Below are positions 16,389 through 25,599 of a DNA stretch of 64,000 nucleotides, piece after piece (positions within the stretch are counted from its first letter, which is position 1; each line of letters starts with the position of its first letter). Below the pieces are notes generated by a model that worked only from the letters and a program-made list of their open reading frames with translations, was not told the origin of the DNA and searched no databases. This DNA comes from Cohnella herbarum. GTDB lineage: Bacteria; Bacillota; Bacilli; Paenibacillales; Paenibacillaceae. Location: assembly GCF_012849095.1 (NCBI RefSeq), contig NZ_CP051680.1, forward strand, positions 6,940,001 to 7,004,000. The letters are read 5' to 3'. The translations under genes and the position numbers were made by a program.

Positions 16389-17747
16389 ATGTTGAAAAAA
16401 ATGGCACTGGGCATTCTTGCCGGAGTATTGCTTGTAACTAGCGCTTGTTCGTCTAGCGGGTCGAACGAAGGGAAATCGTCGGGTTCGAAGAACGAGAAGG
16501 TAGAAATCAGCTTTCTGGACGTCACTCCTTCCCCGGATCGGACAAAGTACTTCAATGAAATCATAGCCGCATTCGAAGAAGCGAATCCGGATATTAAAGT
16601 GAAGATGGAGACGGTTCCTTGGGATCAGGCCTTCAATAAGCTGACGATGCAAGGGGCAAGCAAGACGATGCCCGATGTCATGAACATGTACCCGGCTTGG
16701 CTGAATACATTCGTTCCCGCGGGTTATTTGGAACCGCTTACTGCCGACTATGATGCTTGGTCCGATAAGGAGAAATTAACGAGCTTCGTAAGCAATATCA
16801 CGATGGAAGAGCAACAACGCAAATTGTACAAGGAAATCTATTATATGCCCGATGCTTTGATGTCCGGCGCGTTATTCGTCCGCAAAGACTGGTTCGCGGA
16901 AGCGAATCTGCCGCTTCCGACTTCATGGGAGGAAATCTTCGCGGCTTCGGAGAAGTTGACCGATCCGGCCAAGAATCGCTATGGATGGGCTTTCCGCGGA
17001 GCGCGCGCTGGGTTCGACCAAGTGTTCGCCTACATTACGTCCGTAACGGGCGGAGAGACGTACGAGAAGGACGGTACATCCGTATTGTTCAGACCGGAAG
17101 CGCTTGAAGCGTTCGTTAAGTTTACGGATATCTACAAAAAAGGCTGGGCTCCGAAGGATTCCATCAACTGGGGTTACCAAGAGATGGTACAAGGCTTTAC
17201 TTCCGGAGTCACGGGCATGCTGAACCAAACGACCGAAGTTATCGGCGCTGCCAAAGCGACATTGCCGGACGAGGCATGGACGGTTATCCCTTGGCCGAAA
17301 GGTGCCGACGGCAAGAGATATATCGGCGCCGGAGCGAACTGGGGCTACAGCGTCTCGAAGGATTCCAAACATAAGGAAGCTTCTTGGAAGTTCATCGCGT
17401 TCCTGTCCACGCCGGAAAATAACTTGAAGTACTCGAATGCCATGACGATGATTCCAATCTTCAAGAACGAAGGCGGATCAGCCGTAGACGGACCGATGCA
17501 AGGCTTTATCGATACGTTGGACGATCCGGACAGCTACCTGGTCGCCAATCTCGGCAACTTCCCGGAGCTTGGCGAATTCCGCGAAGGCTTCATGGATGCA
17601 GAGGTACAGAAGTACTTACTCAACAATCAGACAGCCGAACAAACCTTGAAGAACTTGGGCGACTTCCTGACGAAAGCCCAACAGAAGTATATGAAGGAAA
17701 ACCCGGATGCAGGGGTGCCGCAAGTCACGAAGCCGGAAATGAAATAA
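16389..17747 (+). CDS. ABC sugar importer, extracellular solute-binding lipoprotein
   Basis: This is a 452-residue family 1 solute-binding protein. The signal peptide ends in lipobox TSAC with Cys20, followed by a Ser/Gly/Lys linker. The mature part has the expected DVTPSPDRTKYF-like first strand, a DWFAEANLPLPTSWEE hinge-region motif and the late SWKFIAFLSTPENNLKY helix. TGGGGGC precedes the ATG. It follows the GntR gene and a second GntR operator and begins an operon with two permeases and a PLP enzyme. An intercistronic hairpin follows its stop. The ligand is unknown; FCD-type regulation leaves open a sugar acid. Confidence 0.9.
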   Translation: MLKKMALGILAGVLLVTSACSSSGSNEGKSSGSKNEKVEISFLDVTPSPDRTKYFNEIIAAFEEANPDIKVKMETVPWDQAFNKLTMQGASKTMPDVMNMYPAWLNTFVPAGYLEPLTADYDAWSDKEKLTSFVSNITMEEQQRKLYKEIYYMPDALMSGALFVRKDWFAEANLPLPTSWEEIFAASEKLTDPAKNRYGWAFRGARAGFDQVFAYITSVTGGETYEKDGTSVLFRPEALEAFVKFTDIYKKGWAPKDSINWGYQEMVQGFTSGVTGMLNQTTEVIGAAKATLPDEAWTVIPWPKGADGKRYIGAGANWGYSVSKDSKHKEASWKFIAFLSTPENNLKYSNAMTMIPIFKNEGGSAVDGPMQGFIDTLDDPDSYLVANLGNFPELGEFREGFMDAEVQKYLLNNQTAEQTLKNLGDFLTKAQQKYMKENPDAGVPQVTKPEMK

Positions 17748-17762
17748 CAGCCGTGTAGGTGT

Positions 17763-17798
17763 CGAGTAGCCGGGCAAAGGGATTTTCCCGGCTACTCG
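17763..17798 (+). terminator. Intercistronic hairpin after solute-binding-protein gene
   Basis: CGAGTAGCCGGG (17763-17774) pairs perfectly with CCCGGCTACTCG (17787-17798). There is no U-run behind it, so it probably stabilises the upstream mRNA end or partly terminates. Confidence 0.65.
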
Positions 17799-17827
17799 CA
17801 TTCCTAACGGCAAGGAGGACCCCTCGA

Positions 17828-18712
17828 ATGAAACGGATTAAATCGAAAGAGCCGTATTTTATGTTGGCTCCAAGCTTTCTATTATTGTGTATTTTCTTAG
17901 TGTATCCTTTGTTGAGTTCTTTCTTGTATGCCTTCCAAAGCTATAAGCTGACCGCGCCTAACGATATTGCCTTTAACGGAATCAACAACTTTAAAGCCGT
18001 ATTCCAGGACAGCAATTTCGGCTTGATACTTAAGAACTCTTTCATTTGGGTCGTACTGACGGTCGCGGGACAATTTATCCTTGGTTTCATTCTGGCATTG
18101 GCGCTTCGTCGGCCTTTTCCGGGGAGAAACTTCTATCAGGCGATCGTATTTCTGCCATGGGCGATTTCTTCCTTCGTCGTCGGCTTGACCTTCCGCTGGC
18201 TATTGAATGCCGAGTATGGTCCGGTTAACGATTTGCTGCTCAAGTTAGGCATTATCGAGAATAAAATATACTTTTTGTCCGATCCGAAGCTGGCGTTGTA
18301 CACCGTTATTCTCACGATGACCTGGTACGGCATTCCTTTCTTCGCCATCATGCTGCTTGCGGCTATGCAATCCATACCGGAGGACCTTTACGAAGCCGCC
18401 GATATCGACGGAGCGGGCATCTGGTCTAAATTCTGGCATATTACGTTCAGCTACATTAAGCAAACTATCATTCTAACTTTACTATTGAGGACAATATGGG
18501 TATTTGCTTCGGCTGATCTTATTTATATTATGACGGCTGGCGGTCCGGCCAATTCTTCGAGCATTTTATCTTCCTACATGTTCATGAAAGCTTATTCCAC
18601 CTTGGATTATGGACAGGCATCCGCGATCGGTTTGTTCTTCATGGCGCTGCTGATCCTTTTCTGCTACTTGTTCATGAAGGCGACTAAATTCGAGAAGGCG
18701 GGTAATTTCTGA
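17828..18712 (+). CDS. ABC sugar importer permease (MalF/UgpA type)
   Basis: This is a 294-residue permease. The frame is open from 17759, but the extra 23 codons lie across the hairpin; ATG 17828 is preceded at nine bases by AAGGAGG and gives a normal short cytoplasmic N-terminus (MKRIKSKEPYFML). About six membrane segments and the EAA loop EAADIDGAGIWSKFW are visible. It ends with TGATG, overlapping the next start by one base. With the partner permease it forms the transport channel for the lipoprotein's ligand. Confidence 0.9.
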   Translation: MKRIKSKEPYFMLAPSFLLLCIFLVYPLLSSFLYAFQSYKLTAPNDIAFNGINNFKAVFQDSNFGLILKNSFIWVVLTVAGQFILGFILALALRRPFPGRNFYQAIVFLPWAISSFVVGLTFRWLLNAEYGPVNDLLLKLGIIENKIYFLSDPKLALYTVILTMTWYGIPFFAIMLLAAMQSIPEDLYEAADIDGAGIWSKFWHITFSYIKQTIILTLLLRTIWVFASADLIYIMTAGGPANSSSILSSYMFMKAYSTLDYGQASAIGLFFMALLILFCYLFMKATKFEKAGNF

Positions 18713-19548
18713 TGATTCGAAACCGACGCGCCTTTATTACGATTCTCCGTGTATGTATATTGATTTTTTACCTGCTCATGGTGCTGCTGCCGTTTTACTG
18801 GCTGTTCATTACGTCCGTTAAACCACGGATGGACATTCTAACGACGGACATTCAATACTGGCCCAAGAACTTCACGTTCGACAATTATAAAGTTTTATGG
18901 TCCTCCTCCAACTTCGATGTTTTCCTGAAGAATAGCGTCTTGGTTTCCATCGGAACGGGATTGTTCACGACCTGCTTCGCGATTCTCGGCGGTTATGCGA
19001 TGGCGCGTTATACGTTCAAAGCGAAAACGATGGCCGTGTACGGATTGCTGCTTACGCAAATGATCCCCGGAGTGCTGGTCATGATTCCGACCGCGATCTT
19101 ATTCAGCAAGGTCGGTCTCATGAATCATTTAGGCGGTCTGATTATCATTTATATCGTAGGAAATATTCCGTTCTGCCTGATTTTGATGCGCAGCTTCTTC
19201 GACCGGATTCCGGTCGATTTGGAGGAAGCGGCGTTGATCGACGGTTGCAGCAAGTTGGGGGCGCTCATCCGAATCGTACTGCCTATTATGCTCCCGGGCA
19301 TCGTGGCTACCTTCGTATTCGCATTCATCGGAGCCTGGAACGAATTGCTCTGCGCGATCATGTTTATTAGCAGCGACGAGTTTAAGACGATTCCCGTAGG
19401 TTTGTCGATGTTTGTGCAAAATTACGACGTCAACTGGGGAGTCATGACGGCCGGTGCCGTTATGGCGTTAGTTCCTTCCCTCATTATGTTCGCTATCGTA
19501 CAGCGTTTCGTCGTGGAAGGGTTATCGGATGGAGCCGTTAAAGGTTGA
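18712..19548 (+). CDS. ABC sugar importer permease (MalG/UgpE type)
   Basis: This 278-residue permease starts within the TGATG overlap. It has six predicted membrane segments, the EAA loop EAALIDGCSKLGALI and the C-terminal signature QRFVVEGLSDGAVKG typical of MalG-type CUT1 subunits (the G-A-V-K-G ending recurs in three permeases of this window). The PLP enzyme gene begins 46 bases after its stop. Confidence 0.9.
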   Translation: MIRNRRAFITILRVCILIFYLLMVLLPFYWLFITSVKPRMDILTTDIQYWPKNFTFDNYKVLWSSSNFDVFLKNSVLVSIGTGLFTTCFAILGGYAMARYTFKAKTMAVYGLLLTQMIPGVLVMIPTAILFSKVGLMNHLGGLIIIYIVGNIPFCLILMRSFFDRIPVDLEEAALIDGCSKLGALIRIVLPIMLPGIVATFVFAFIGAWNELLCAIMFISSDEFKTIPVGLSMFVQNYDVNWGVMTAGAVMALVPSLIMFAIVQRFVVEGLSDGAVKG

Positions 19549-19594
19549 TCATGTATTCGAAAAAGAGAAAGAGACAGAGGATGGCGAGGACAAG

Positions 19595-20785
19595 ATGAGC
19601 AAGCGGTTGGATAGAGACACCAAGGATTCAGGAATGCAAACCATGCTAACCCATTACGGAGATGAAACGTTTCTCGGCGCGGTAGTTCCTCCCGTATTCA
19701 TGAATACATTATTCGCGTTCGATACGTACGAAGATTTCCAGAAATCGCAATGGGAGGAAGAAGCGTTTTATTACTCGAGGGTGTCTAATCCCACCCAGAT
19801 CATCGCGGAGAAGAAGCTGGCGGCGTTGGAAAAGGGAGAGGCTGCGAGGCTGTTCGCATCCGGAATGGCGGCGATATCCTCCACGTTGCTCCACGTTCTG
19901 CGGCAAGGCGATCATGTCGTATGCGGCTATCCGATCTATAACGGCACTTACCAGATGCTTCAGAATTACTTGGGGAAATTCGGCATAACGGCCGACTTCG
20001 TCGATTTCAGAAAATTGGATCTAGTGCGCGAGGCGATTAAGCCGAATACGAAAATGATTTATTGCGAAGGCTTATCTACGTTTTTCATGGACGTATTCGA
20101 TATCCCGGCAGTCGTTCAAATGGCCAAAGAGCATGGGCTGATAACGGTCATGGATAATACTTGCGCAACGCCCGCTACGCTGCGTCCGATCGAATGGGGA
20201 ATCGACGTCGTCATCCATTCCGCTTCCAAATATTTGTGCGGGCATAGCGACGTGACGGCGGGGGTCGTCATTTCATCGAAGAAGTTCATCGACGGGATCT
20301 CCCAAGCCGAAGGGGTATTGATTGGGGGCACGTTAGCTCCTCTGGAAGCTTGGCTTTTGACTCGCGGTTTGAAGACGTTCGGAATTCGGATGAAGCAGCA
20401 TGCCGAGTCGGCGAGACGACTCGCGGCGATGTTAAACAGCCATCCCCAAGTGATGAGGGTAAATTTACCCTTGCTGGAGAAACACGAGCAGTTTGAACTC
20501 GCGTCCCGGCAATTCAGCGATATTACCGGACTGTTCAGCTTTGAATTGCATGGCGGCGCCGCCGCGGTAGCGCGAATGATGAATAAACTGCAGCTCTTCC
20601 AAATCGGCGTAAGCTGGGGAGGTTTCGAAAGCTTGGTCTATTCCCCGGGCTTGGGAATACCTCCGGATCAGCAATCGCGAACCGAGCATGAAACGAGATT
20701 GGAGCGTACGATCAGAATATCCGTCGGGCTCGAGGACGTTAACGATTTGGCGGAAGATTTGTTTAGCGCCCTGAACGATCTATGA
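19595..20785 (+). CDS. Cys/Met-metabolism PLP-dependent enzyme (cystathionine gamma-synthase/lyase family)
   Basis: This is a 396-residue protein, the usual size for the family. Hallmarks are YSRVSNPT (Tyr60-Thr67), SGMAAI at about 90, DNTCATP with Asp187 that holds the pyridine nitrogen, HSASKYLCGHSD with the cofactor lysine Lys212, and a late ISVGLED. Family members carry out gamma- or beta-elimination or replacement on sulfur amino acids. The frame is open from 19529 inside the previous gene, but ATG 19595 gives the family length and has GAGGA just upstream. Its place at the end of a sugar-importer operon is unusual. A perfect palindromic terminator follows. The exact reaction cannot be set from sequence. 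Confidence 0.85.
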   Translation: MSKRLDRDTKDSGMQTMLTHYGDETFLGAVVPPVFMNTLFAFDTYEDFQKSQWEEEAFYYSRVSNPTQIIAEKKLAALEKGEAARLFASGMAAISSTLLHVLRQGDHVVCGYPIYNGTYQMLQNYLGKFGITADFVDFRKLDLVREAIKPNTKMIYCEGLSTFFMDVFDIPAVVQMAKEHGLITVMDNTCATPATLRPIEWGIDVVIHSASKYLCGHSDVTAGVVISSKKFIDGISQAEGVLIGGTLAPLEAWLLTRGLKTFGIRMKQHAESARRLAAMLNSHPQVMRVNLPLLEKHEQFELASRQFSDITGLFSFELHGGAAAVARMMNKLQLFQIGVSWGGFESLVYSPGLGIPPDQQSRTEHETRLERTIRISVGLEDVNDLAEDLFSALNDL

Positions 20786-20829
20786 AGTAACAAACAAGTC
20801 GCGAGGACCGGAATGTTCAGATATAGACG

Positions 20830-20867
20830 GACGACCTATACACCTAATATTAGGTGTATAGGTCGTC
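20830..20867 (+). terminator. Perfect 38-base palindromic terminator
   Basis: A perfect inverted repeat spans 20830-20867. Its left half is GACGACCTATACACCTAAT and the right half is its exact complement, followed by TTTTGTTT. It closes the GntR-controlled operon. The following DNA to 21061 has no gene. Confidence 0.85.
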
Positions 20868-20968
20868 TTTTGTTTCGTGACTTAAGGCTGTTTCGAAAAA
20901 CTACAAGGTTCCTATTCTTGGTCTAACAAGGCTTTTATTACGCATTGCCCTGATTCGGACGATAAGCT

Positions 20969-20983
20969 TATACTTGTTGTGCA
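20969..20983 (+). promoter_or_regulatory. Shared promoter-like motif before the kinase gene
   Basis: TATACTTGTTGTGCA contains a good -10 (TATACT, 20969-20974), with TTGCCC at 20945-20950 as a weak -35. The same 15 bases with one change recur at 24194-24208 before the solute-binding-protein gene of this locus, which suggests common control, for example by the locus response regulator. Confidence 0.4.
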
Positions 20984-21061
20984 ACTAACACAATAAGATC
21001 AATTTCGGCAAAATTCGACCCTGACTTTACGTAGAAGGTCGCAACCCAAGGGGGGACTGGA

Positions 21062-22891
21062 ATGCGGATATGGAATACCCGAACGTTTCAATCTAAGCTG
21101 CTTATCGTATTATGCGTGCTCTGTATTCTTCCAACGATATCTCTGGGTTGGCTTGCGTATCAGAAATCGGTTGATTCCCTAGAACGCAAAGTCATTGAGG
21201 ATCTCAAGGTGATCATCGGCCAATTCGATAACACGCTTGCAACGCAAGTGGAGGGACTGGATCGGTTCAGCACGCTGCCTTACGCAACGGAGGAGCTCAT
21301 TGATATTGCCTCGTCTCCAAGCGCGCCGACCGAGCAATGGGATTTGGCGGAACTGAACAAGCAACAACGTCTGATCGAATTGATTTCCTCTTATCCTTCC
21401 GTCAATACGATGATAGAAGCCATGCTGTTCTATGGCGTTAACGGCAGCATTTATGGATATCGGGTTAGCGGAATTAAATCGATTGATAAGTCTAATAGTC
21501 CTTCCGAAGAACAATGGTTTAAGGATGCGGTCAAAAAGAACGGAGCCTTGGTGATATCCGGTCTTCGCAACGAAACTCAATTCAATGACCGACCGTTCAG
21601 GACAATCACGATCGCTAGAATGCTGGTGGATCGGAAGTATGCTCCCGCAGCCGTCATTGCCGTGGACGTTAAGCCCGATTTTATTGCAAAGAAAGTCCAA
21701 TCGCTCGGTTTTCAGAACGTTCATGTGACAGTCGCGGGACCTTACGGAGAGGTGTATACGACGAATTCCGCCATTTCCAAAGAACTTCTCGCCAAGAACG
21801 CCGGTCTGAATCGTGACGGGATGAGGCCGATGTCCGTTACGATCGATACGAAAATAGATGGAGAGAGGGAAAAATGGAGCGGCGTCAAAAAATACAACGA
21901 CTATACGGGATGGACAACCTATCTGCTCATCGATCATAAAGAGCTGCTGAAGGAGAGCGCCGTCATTAAGGATTATTCTATTTTTGTTGTCGTCTTAATC
22001 TGCGTGGCCACCGCGTTATTATCCTGGTTGCTAGCTCGAGGACTGTCCAAGCCAATCAGAGGTCTTATTCGATCGATGCAGGCGGTGGAAAAAGGACTTT
22101 TTGTACTTACGGAGACCCCTGCTGACACTCGGAAAGACGAATTCGGCCAATTGCTTCTCCGATATAACCGAATGGTAATACGTTTGGAGGATATGGTCAA
22201 TTCGATTAGCCAATCGGAACGTTTAAAAAGAGAAGCCGAGCTGAACGCTCTTAGAGCCAGAATAAATCCGCACTTCCTTCATAATACGATCAATTCCATT
22301 AGAATGCTTGCCATTCTCCAAGATTCGGATCAAATTGCCGATCTTCTCCGCGCGTTCAGCCAGTTGTTGAATTCCAATATGCGGCTGGATCAGGAGTTGA
22401 TAACGATTCGCGAAGAGATTGTATTCTTGAAAGATTACTTGCAACTGATGGAGCTGCGCTATACGGAAAAATTCTCGGTCGAATGGCGCATCCAAGACGA
22501 GACACGGAATGCCTTGATTCCTGCGATGATCTTGCAACCGATCTTGGAGAACGCGATTTTCCATGGTGCTGCCGGAATTAACGATCGGGTTCATGTAATC
22601 ATCTCAGCGGAGGTATCCTTAGATGGAAGCCAACTGCAATTAAGCGTCTCGGATGACGGGATCGGAATGGATGCGGAGAAAGTCGCAAAAATATACGCGG
22701 AGAAACACGGTACGGACAATCGGAATATCGGAATCGGAAACGTCCGGGATCGCATCAGATTTCGGTTTGGCCAACAATACGGATTGTCGGTCGACAGTCA
22801 GGTCGGTGAGGGAGTCACGATCAAACTTCTTATGCCGCTAATCGAAAAAGGAGATGACAAACATGTGGAAGATGATGGTCGTAGAGGATGA
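21062..22891 (+). CDS. YesM-type two-component sensor histidine kinase
   Basis: This is a 609-residue membrane kinase. Membrane segment 1 is at about residues 10-30, an extracellular sensing domain runs to about 300, segment 2 is at 302-324 (FVVVLICVATALLSWLLARG), and a HAMP linker follows. The His_kinase block INPHFLHNTINS has the phospho-acceptor His404, and the N box is LQPILENAIFHG. Glycine boxes DDGIGMD and GIGIGNVRDR complete the ATPase domain. The start has AGGGGGG upstream. It overlaps the response regulator gene by 29 bases. Such kinases sense extracellular sugars or cell-wall fragments and control the adjacent importer. Confidence 0.93.
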   Translation: MRIWNTRTFQSKLLIVLCVLCILPTISLGWLAYQKSVDSLERKVIEDLKVIIGQFDNTLATQVEGLDRFSTLPYATEELIDIASSPSAPTEQWDLAELNKQQRLIELISSYPSVNTMIEAMLFYGVNGSIYGYRVSGIKSIDKSNSPSEEQWFKDAVKKNGALVISGLRNETQFNDRPFRTITIARMLVDRKYAPAAVIAVDVKPDFIAKKVQSLGFQNVHVTVAGPYGEVYTTNSAISKELLAKNAGLNRDGMRPMSVTIDTKIDGEREKWSGVKKYNDYTGWTTYLLIDHKELLKESAVIKDYSIFVVVLICVATALLSWLLARGLSKPIRGLIRSMQAVEKGLFVLTETPADTRKDEFGQLLLRYNRMVIRLEDMVNSISQSERLKREAELNALRARINPHFLHNTINSIRMLAILQDSDQIADLLRAFSQLLNSNMRLDQELITIREEIVFLKDYLQLMELRYTEKFSVEWRIQDETRNALIPAMILQPILENAIFHGAAGINDRVHVIISAEVSLDGSQLQLSVSDDGIGMDAEKVAKIYAEKHGTDNRNIGIGNVRDRIRFRFGQQYGLSVDSQVGEGVTIKLLMPLIEKGDDKHVEDDGRRG

Positions 22892-24056
22892 GTCTATCGT
22901 CCGAATCGGAATGCGCCACATGATAGATTGGGAGTCATACGGCGTAAAATGGGAGCTTGAGGCTTCGAATGGGGCGGAAGCGCTTAGTCTGCTTGAAGAC
23001 CGGACCGTCGATATCGTCATGACGGATATCCGGATGCCGGTCATGGACGGGATCGAGCTTATCAAAAAGTTGAAGACGCTTTACCCGGATATTCGCATCA
23101 TTCTCGTCAGCAGCTATAACGACTTTGCTTACGTGCAGGAAGCCTTGCGACTTGGCGTCGTAGATTATTTGCATAAGCCGACGATGACCAAGCAGGAAAT
23201 CGTATCCTCTATGCAGCGCGTGATCGACAAGCTTGAGCAGACTGAACGGGGGATGGAAAACAAGCAGCAGGATCCTAAGTCGAATCTTCAATCTTTACTG
23301 ACGACGATAACCAACGATAGGGAAATAGAATCCGAAAGAGAGGATGACGAGGAATCGATCTTAAGAGCCTCTCTGTTCCGCGAGGGCTATTGGATCGCGG
23401 TTATTCGTCTTGAACCGTCGGATTCGTCAGCGGAGCTTGCCGGTAAGGTTGGGAAATCGTTGTTTCCTTCCGTCCAATCGCTAATCGAGGGATATGCCGC
23501 CAAAGCCGAGGGAAGCATCCTGATCGGCAGAGAGGATTCGGAGATCATATGGTTATTGCCGTCTAAAGCCATAGAAGATTCGGGCAAGATGGAGGATATG
23601 TTAAGCGATATTCGTCGAATGGTCATGAATTTGCTTCATGTGTCAATCATTTGCGGTTCAAGCGGCATCCACCAGCAGCACCAGCGCATCAGAATGGCGT
23701 ATAACGAAGCCATAACCAAAATGTCGGAGCGTAGTTTAGGAATACATCAAACGATACGCCTTGCGAAAGAATACGTCGATCTCCATTTTCGCCAAGAAAT
23801 CTCGTTGTCGGATTGCGCGCGGCACGTTCATGTCAGCAGCGGATATCTCAGCCGGCTTTTTACCAAAGAGCTAGGCATGAATTTCAGCGACTACGTAACC
23901 CGCAAGAAGCTTGATCAAGCGAGATATTTGTTAAGCCATACCGCGATGAGGATTCAAAGCATTTCGGAGGAAGTCGGCTATTCGAACGCTCATTACTTCA
24001 GCAAACAGTTCAAAGAGTATACCGGGATGACCCCGAGCGAGTTTCGAAGAGTCTAA
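22863..24056 (+). CDS. YesN-type response regulator with AraC DNA-binding domain
   Basis: This is a 397-residue regulator. The receiver domain (1-125) has acidic Glu8/Asp9, phospho-acceptor Asp55 in VMTDIRMP and Lys near HKPTMT. A middle region of about 150 residues is poorly conserved. The C-terminal AraC HTH pair (about 290-395) contains ARHVHVSSGYLSRLFTKELG and VGYSNAHYFSKQFKEYTGMT. ATG 22863 is chosen over 22854 because AAGGAG ends nine bases before it and directly abuts the other. It is partner to the overlapping kinase and is expected to activate the importer operon at 24243. Confidence 0.92.
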   Translation: MWKMMVVEDESIVRIGMRHMIDWESYGVKWELEASNGAEALSLLEDRTVDIVMTDIRMPVMDGIELIKKLKTLYPDIRIILVSSYNDFAYVQEALRLGVVDYLHKPTMTKQEIVSSMQRVIDKLEQTERGMENKQQDPKSNLQSLLTTITNDREIESEREDDEESILRASLFREGYWIAVIRLEPSDSSAELAGKVGKSLFPSVQSLIEGYAAKAEGSILIGREDSEIIWLLPSKAIEDSGKMEDMLSDIRRMVMNLLHVSIICGSSGIHQQHQRIRMAYNEAITKMSERSLGIHQTIRLAKEYVDLHFRQEISLSDCARHVHVSSGYLSRLFTKELGMNFSDYVTRKKLDQARYLLSHTAMRIQSISEEVGYSNAHYFSKQFKEYTGMTPSEFRRV

Positions 24057-24193
24057 CTGTGACTATGAAAAAGTACAAATCGTATACGAATTGTACAATT
24101 CGTCTGCATGTAGGACGTTCGAGACGCAAATCCGGTTAAAATCGTGTTAATAATATCAATTTCGGGTCATACCAAGCTTGGCACGCACGATTA

Positions 24194-24208
24194 TATACTT
24201 GTTATGCA
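24194..24208 (+). promoter_or_regulatory. Shared promoter-like motif before the solute-binding-protein gene
   Basis: TATACTTGTTATGCA is the second copy of the motif at 20969-20983. It lies 35 bases before the GTG start of the importer operon; TATACT could act as the -10, but no good -35 is seen, as expected for an activator-dependent promoter. Confidence 0.4.
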
Positions 24209-24242
24209 GACAATAATTGAGTGACAAGGGGATGGCATACAA

Positions 24243-25535
24243 GTGACAAGATTCAAAACAATGAAAGCGCTATTAGTCCTGACTCTAGTAGCATTAGCTG
24301 TTACGGCATGCGGAGGAAATAATGCGAAAGATTCGGGCAACGTCAAAGGAAGCGCCGGGGCAAGCGCATCGGCATCCGGGCAATCCGAGAAGGAATCGGT
24401 CACTCTCAAATTATCGACTTGGAACCCGGTCAGTAAGCAAGCCATCGAAAAATTCGAACAAGCTTATCCTTATATCACCATCGAGCACGATCAAATCGCG
24501 GATCAATACAGGGAGATCATCCGTACCCGAATCGTATCCAAGGCGGACATGGACATCGTCTGGATGTTCCCGAACCAAATGAGAGAATATGTCGGGCAAG
24601 ACGTCTTGATGGATCTCACCAACGAACCTTGGTTGAGCAATTATTTGGATTCCGCCGTACAACTGGGTACGGTCGACGGCAAGACATACGGCATGTCCTA
24701 CAATTATTATGCCGTTGTTTTCTTCTATAACAAGGATATCTTCAAGAAACTTAATCTGAACGTGCCGACGACGTGGGAACAACTCCTCGAAGTCAGCGCG
24801 AAAATCAAAGAAAGCGGTACGGCTCCTTTCATTACGGGAGGCAAGGATGCTTGGGCTACCCAATTCCTGTCCAGCAGCAACTACGGATACTATCAAAACA
24901 AAGATCCTCAAACATTCGATAAGCTTGCGAGCGGAGAGAAAAAGTGGACGGATCCCGAATTCGCTAACTTCTTCGACCCGATTATCGAGCTGACGAACAA
25001 AGATTATTTCCTCGAAAATTCGGTTGGGCTGGGTAATGACCAAGTCGTACAAGTATTCAAGGAAGGCAAAGCCGCCATGTATCCGATGGGCACGTGGTCG
25101 CTGGATTCGTTCACCGCCGATTCCCAGAAATTCGAAGTCGGCGCGTTCTCCATCCCGTTGAACAAAGGCTCGGAACCGCACGTAGTCAACCTCGTATCGG
25201 ATAACATTTTTACCGGAATTTCATGGAGCAAGCATCCGGAAGAAGTCAAGCTGTTCTTGTCCTTCATTTCTGATCCGGAAATCGCCAAGATCTGGTCGGA
25301 GGAGACGAAAGCGGCAGTTACCGTCAAGGGAGGCACATCGCCGAGCTATCATCCGATTTCCGCCGAGCTGACTCAAACGATCGATTCCAATATCACTTCG
25401 ATATTCCCGAGTTTAACTCCATCTATCGAGCCTACTTATTTCCCGATTCTGCAGAAGATCTTGCTTAAGAAAAACGGTTCGCCGTCCGAGCTTCTAAGCG
25501 AGATGCAGAAGGCGCAGGAGAAAGACTATAAGTAA
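24243..25535 (+). CDS. ABC sugar importer, extracellular solute-binding lipoprotein
   Basis: This is a 430-residue family 1 binding protein starting at GTG 24243, the start in range of the AAGGGG site; ATG 24261 is too far from it. The signal peptide ends in lipobox VTAC (Cys23), followed by a Gly/Ser/Ala-rich linker. Mature motifs include STWNPVSKQAIEKFEQAYP, NKDIFKKLNLNVPTTWEQLL and YPMGTWSLDSF, all usual for sugar binders. It begins the operon that ends with a GH29 enzyme, so a fucose-containing oligosaccharide is a reasonable guess for the ligand. Confidence 0.9.
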   Translation: MTRFKTMKALLVLTLVALAVTACGGNNAKDSGNVKGSAGASASASGQSEKESVTLKLSTWNPVSKQAIEKFEQAYPYITIEHDQIADQYREIIRTRIVSKADMDIVWMFPNQMREYVGQDVLMDLTNEPWLSNYLDSAVQLGTVDGKTYGMSYNYYAVVFFYNKDIFKKLNLNVPTTWEQLLEVSAKIKESGTAPFITGGKDAWATQFLSSSNYGYYQNKDPQTFDKLASGEKKWTDPEFANFFDPIIELTNKDYFLENSVGLGNDQVVQVFKEGKAAMYPMGTWSLDSFTADSQKFEVGAFSIPLNKGSEPHVVNLVSDNIFTGISWSKHPEEVKLFLSFISDPEIAKIWSEETKAAVTVKGGTSPSYHPISAELTQTIDSNITSIFPSLTPSIEPTYFPILQKILLKKNGSPSELLSEMQKAQEKDYK

Positions 25536-25544
25536 TGTGGGTAT

Positions 25545-25563
25545 GACCCGGTGAAGCCGGGTC
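25545..25563 (+). terminator. Intercistronic hairpin after solute-binding-protein gene
   Basis: GACCCGG (25545-25551) pairs with CCGGGTC (25557-25563) around TGAAG, followed by TTTCCTTTCTT. It resembles a leaky terminator that lowers permease transcription. Confidence 0.65.
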
Positions 25564-25599
25564 TTTCCTTTCTTATCAGATTCGAAGGTGGGACAACGA

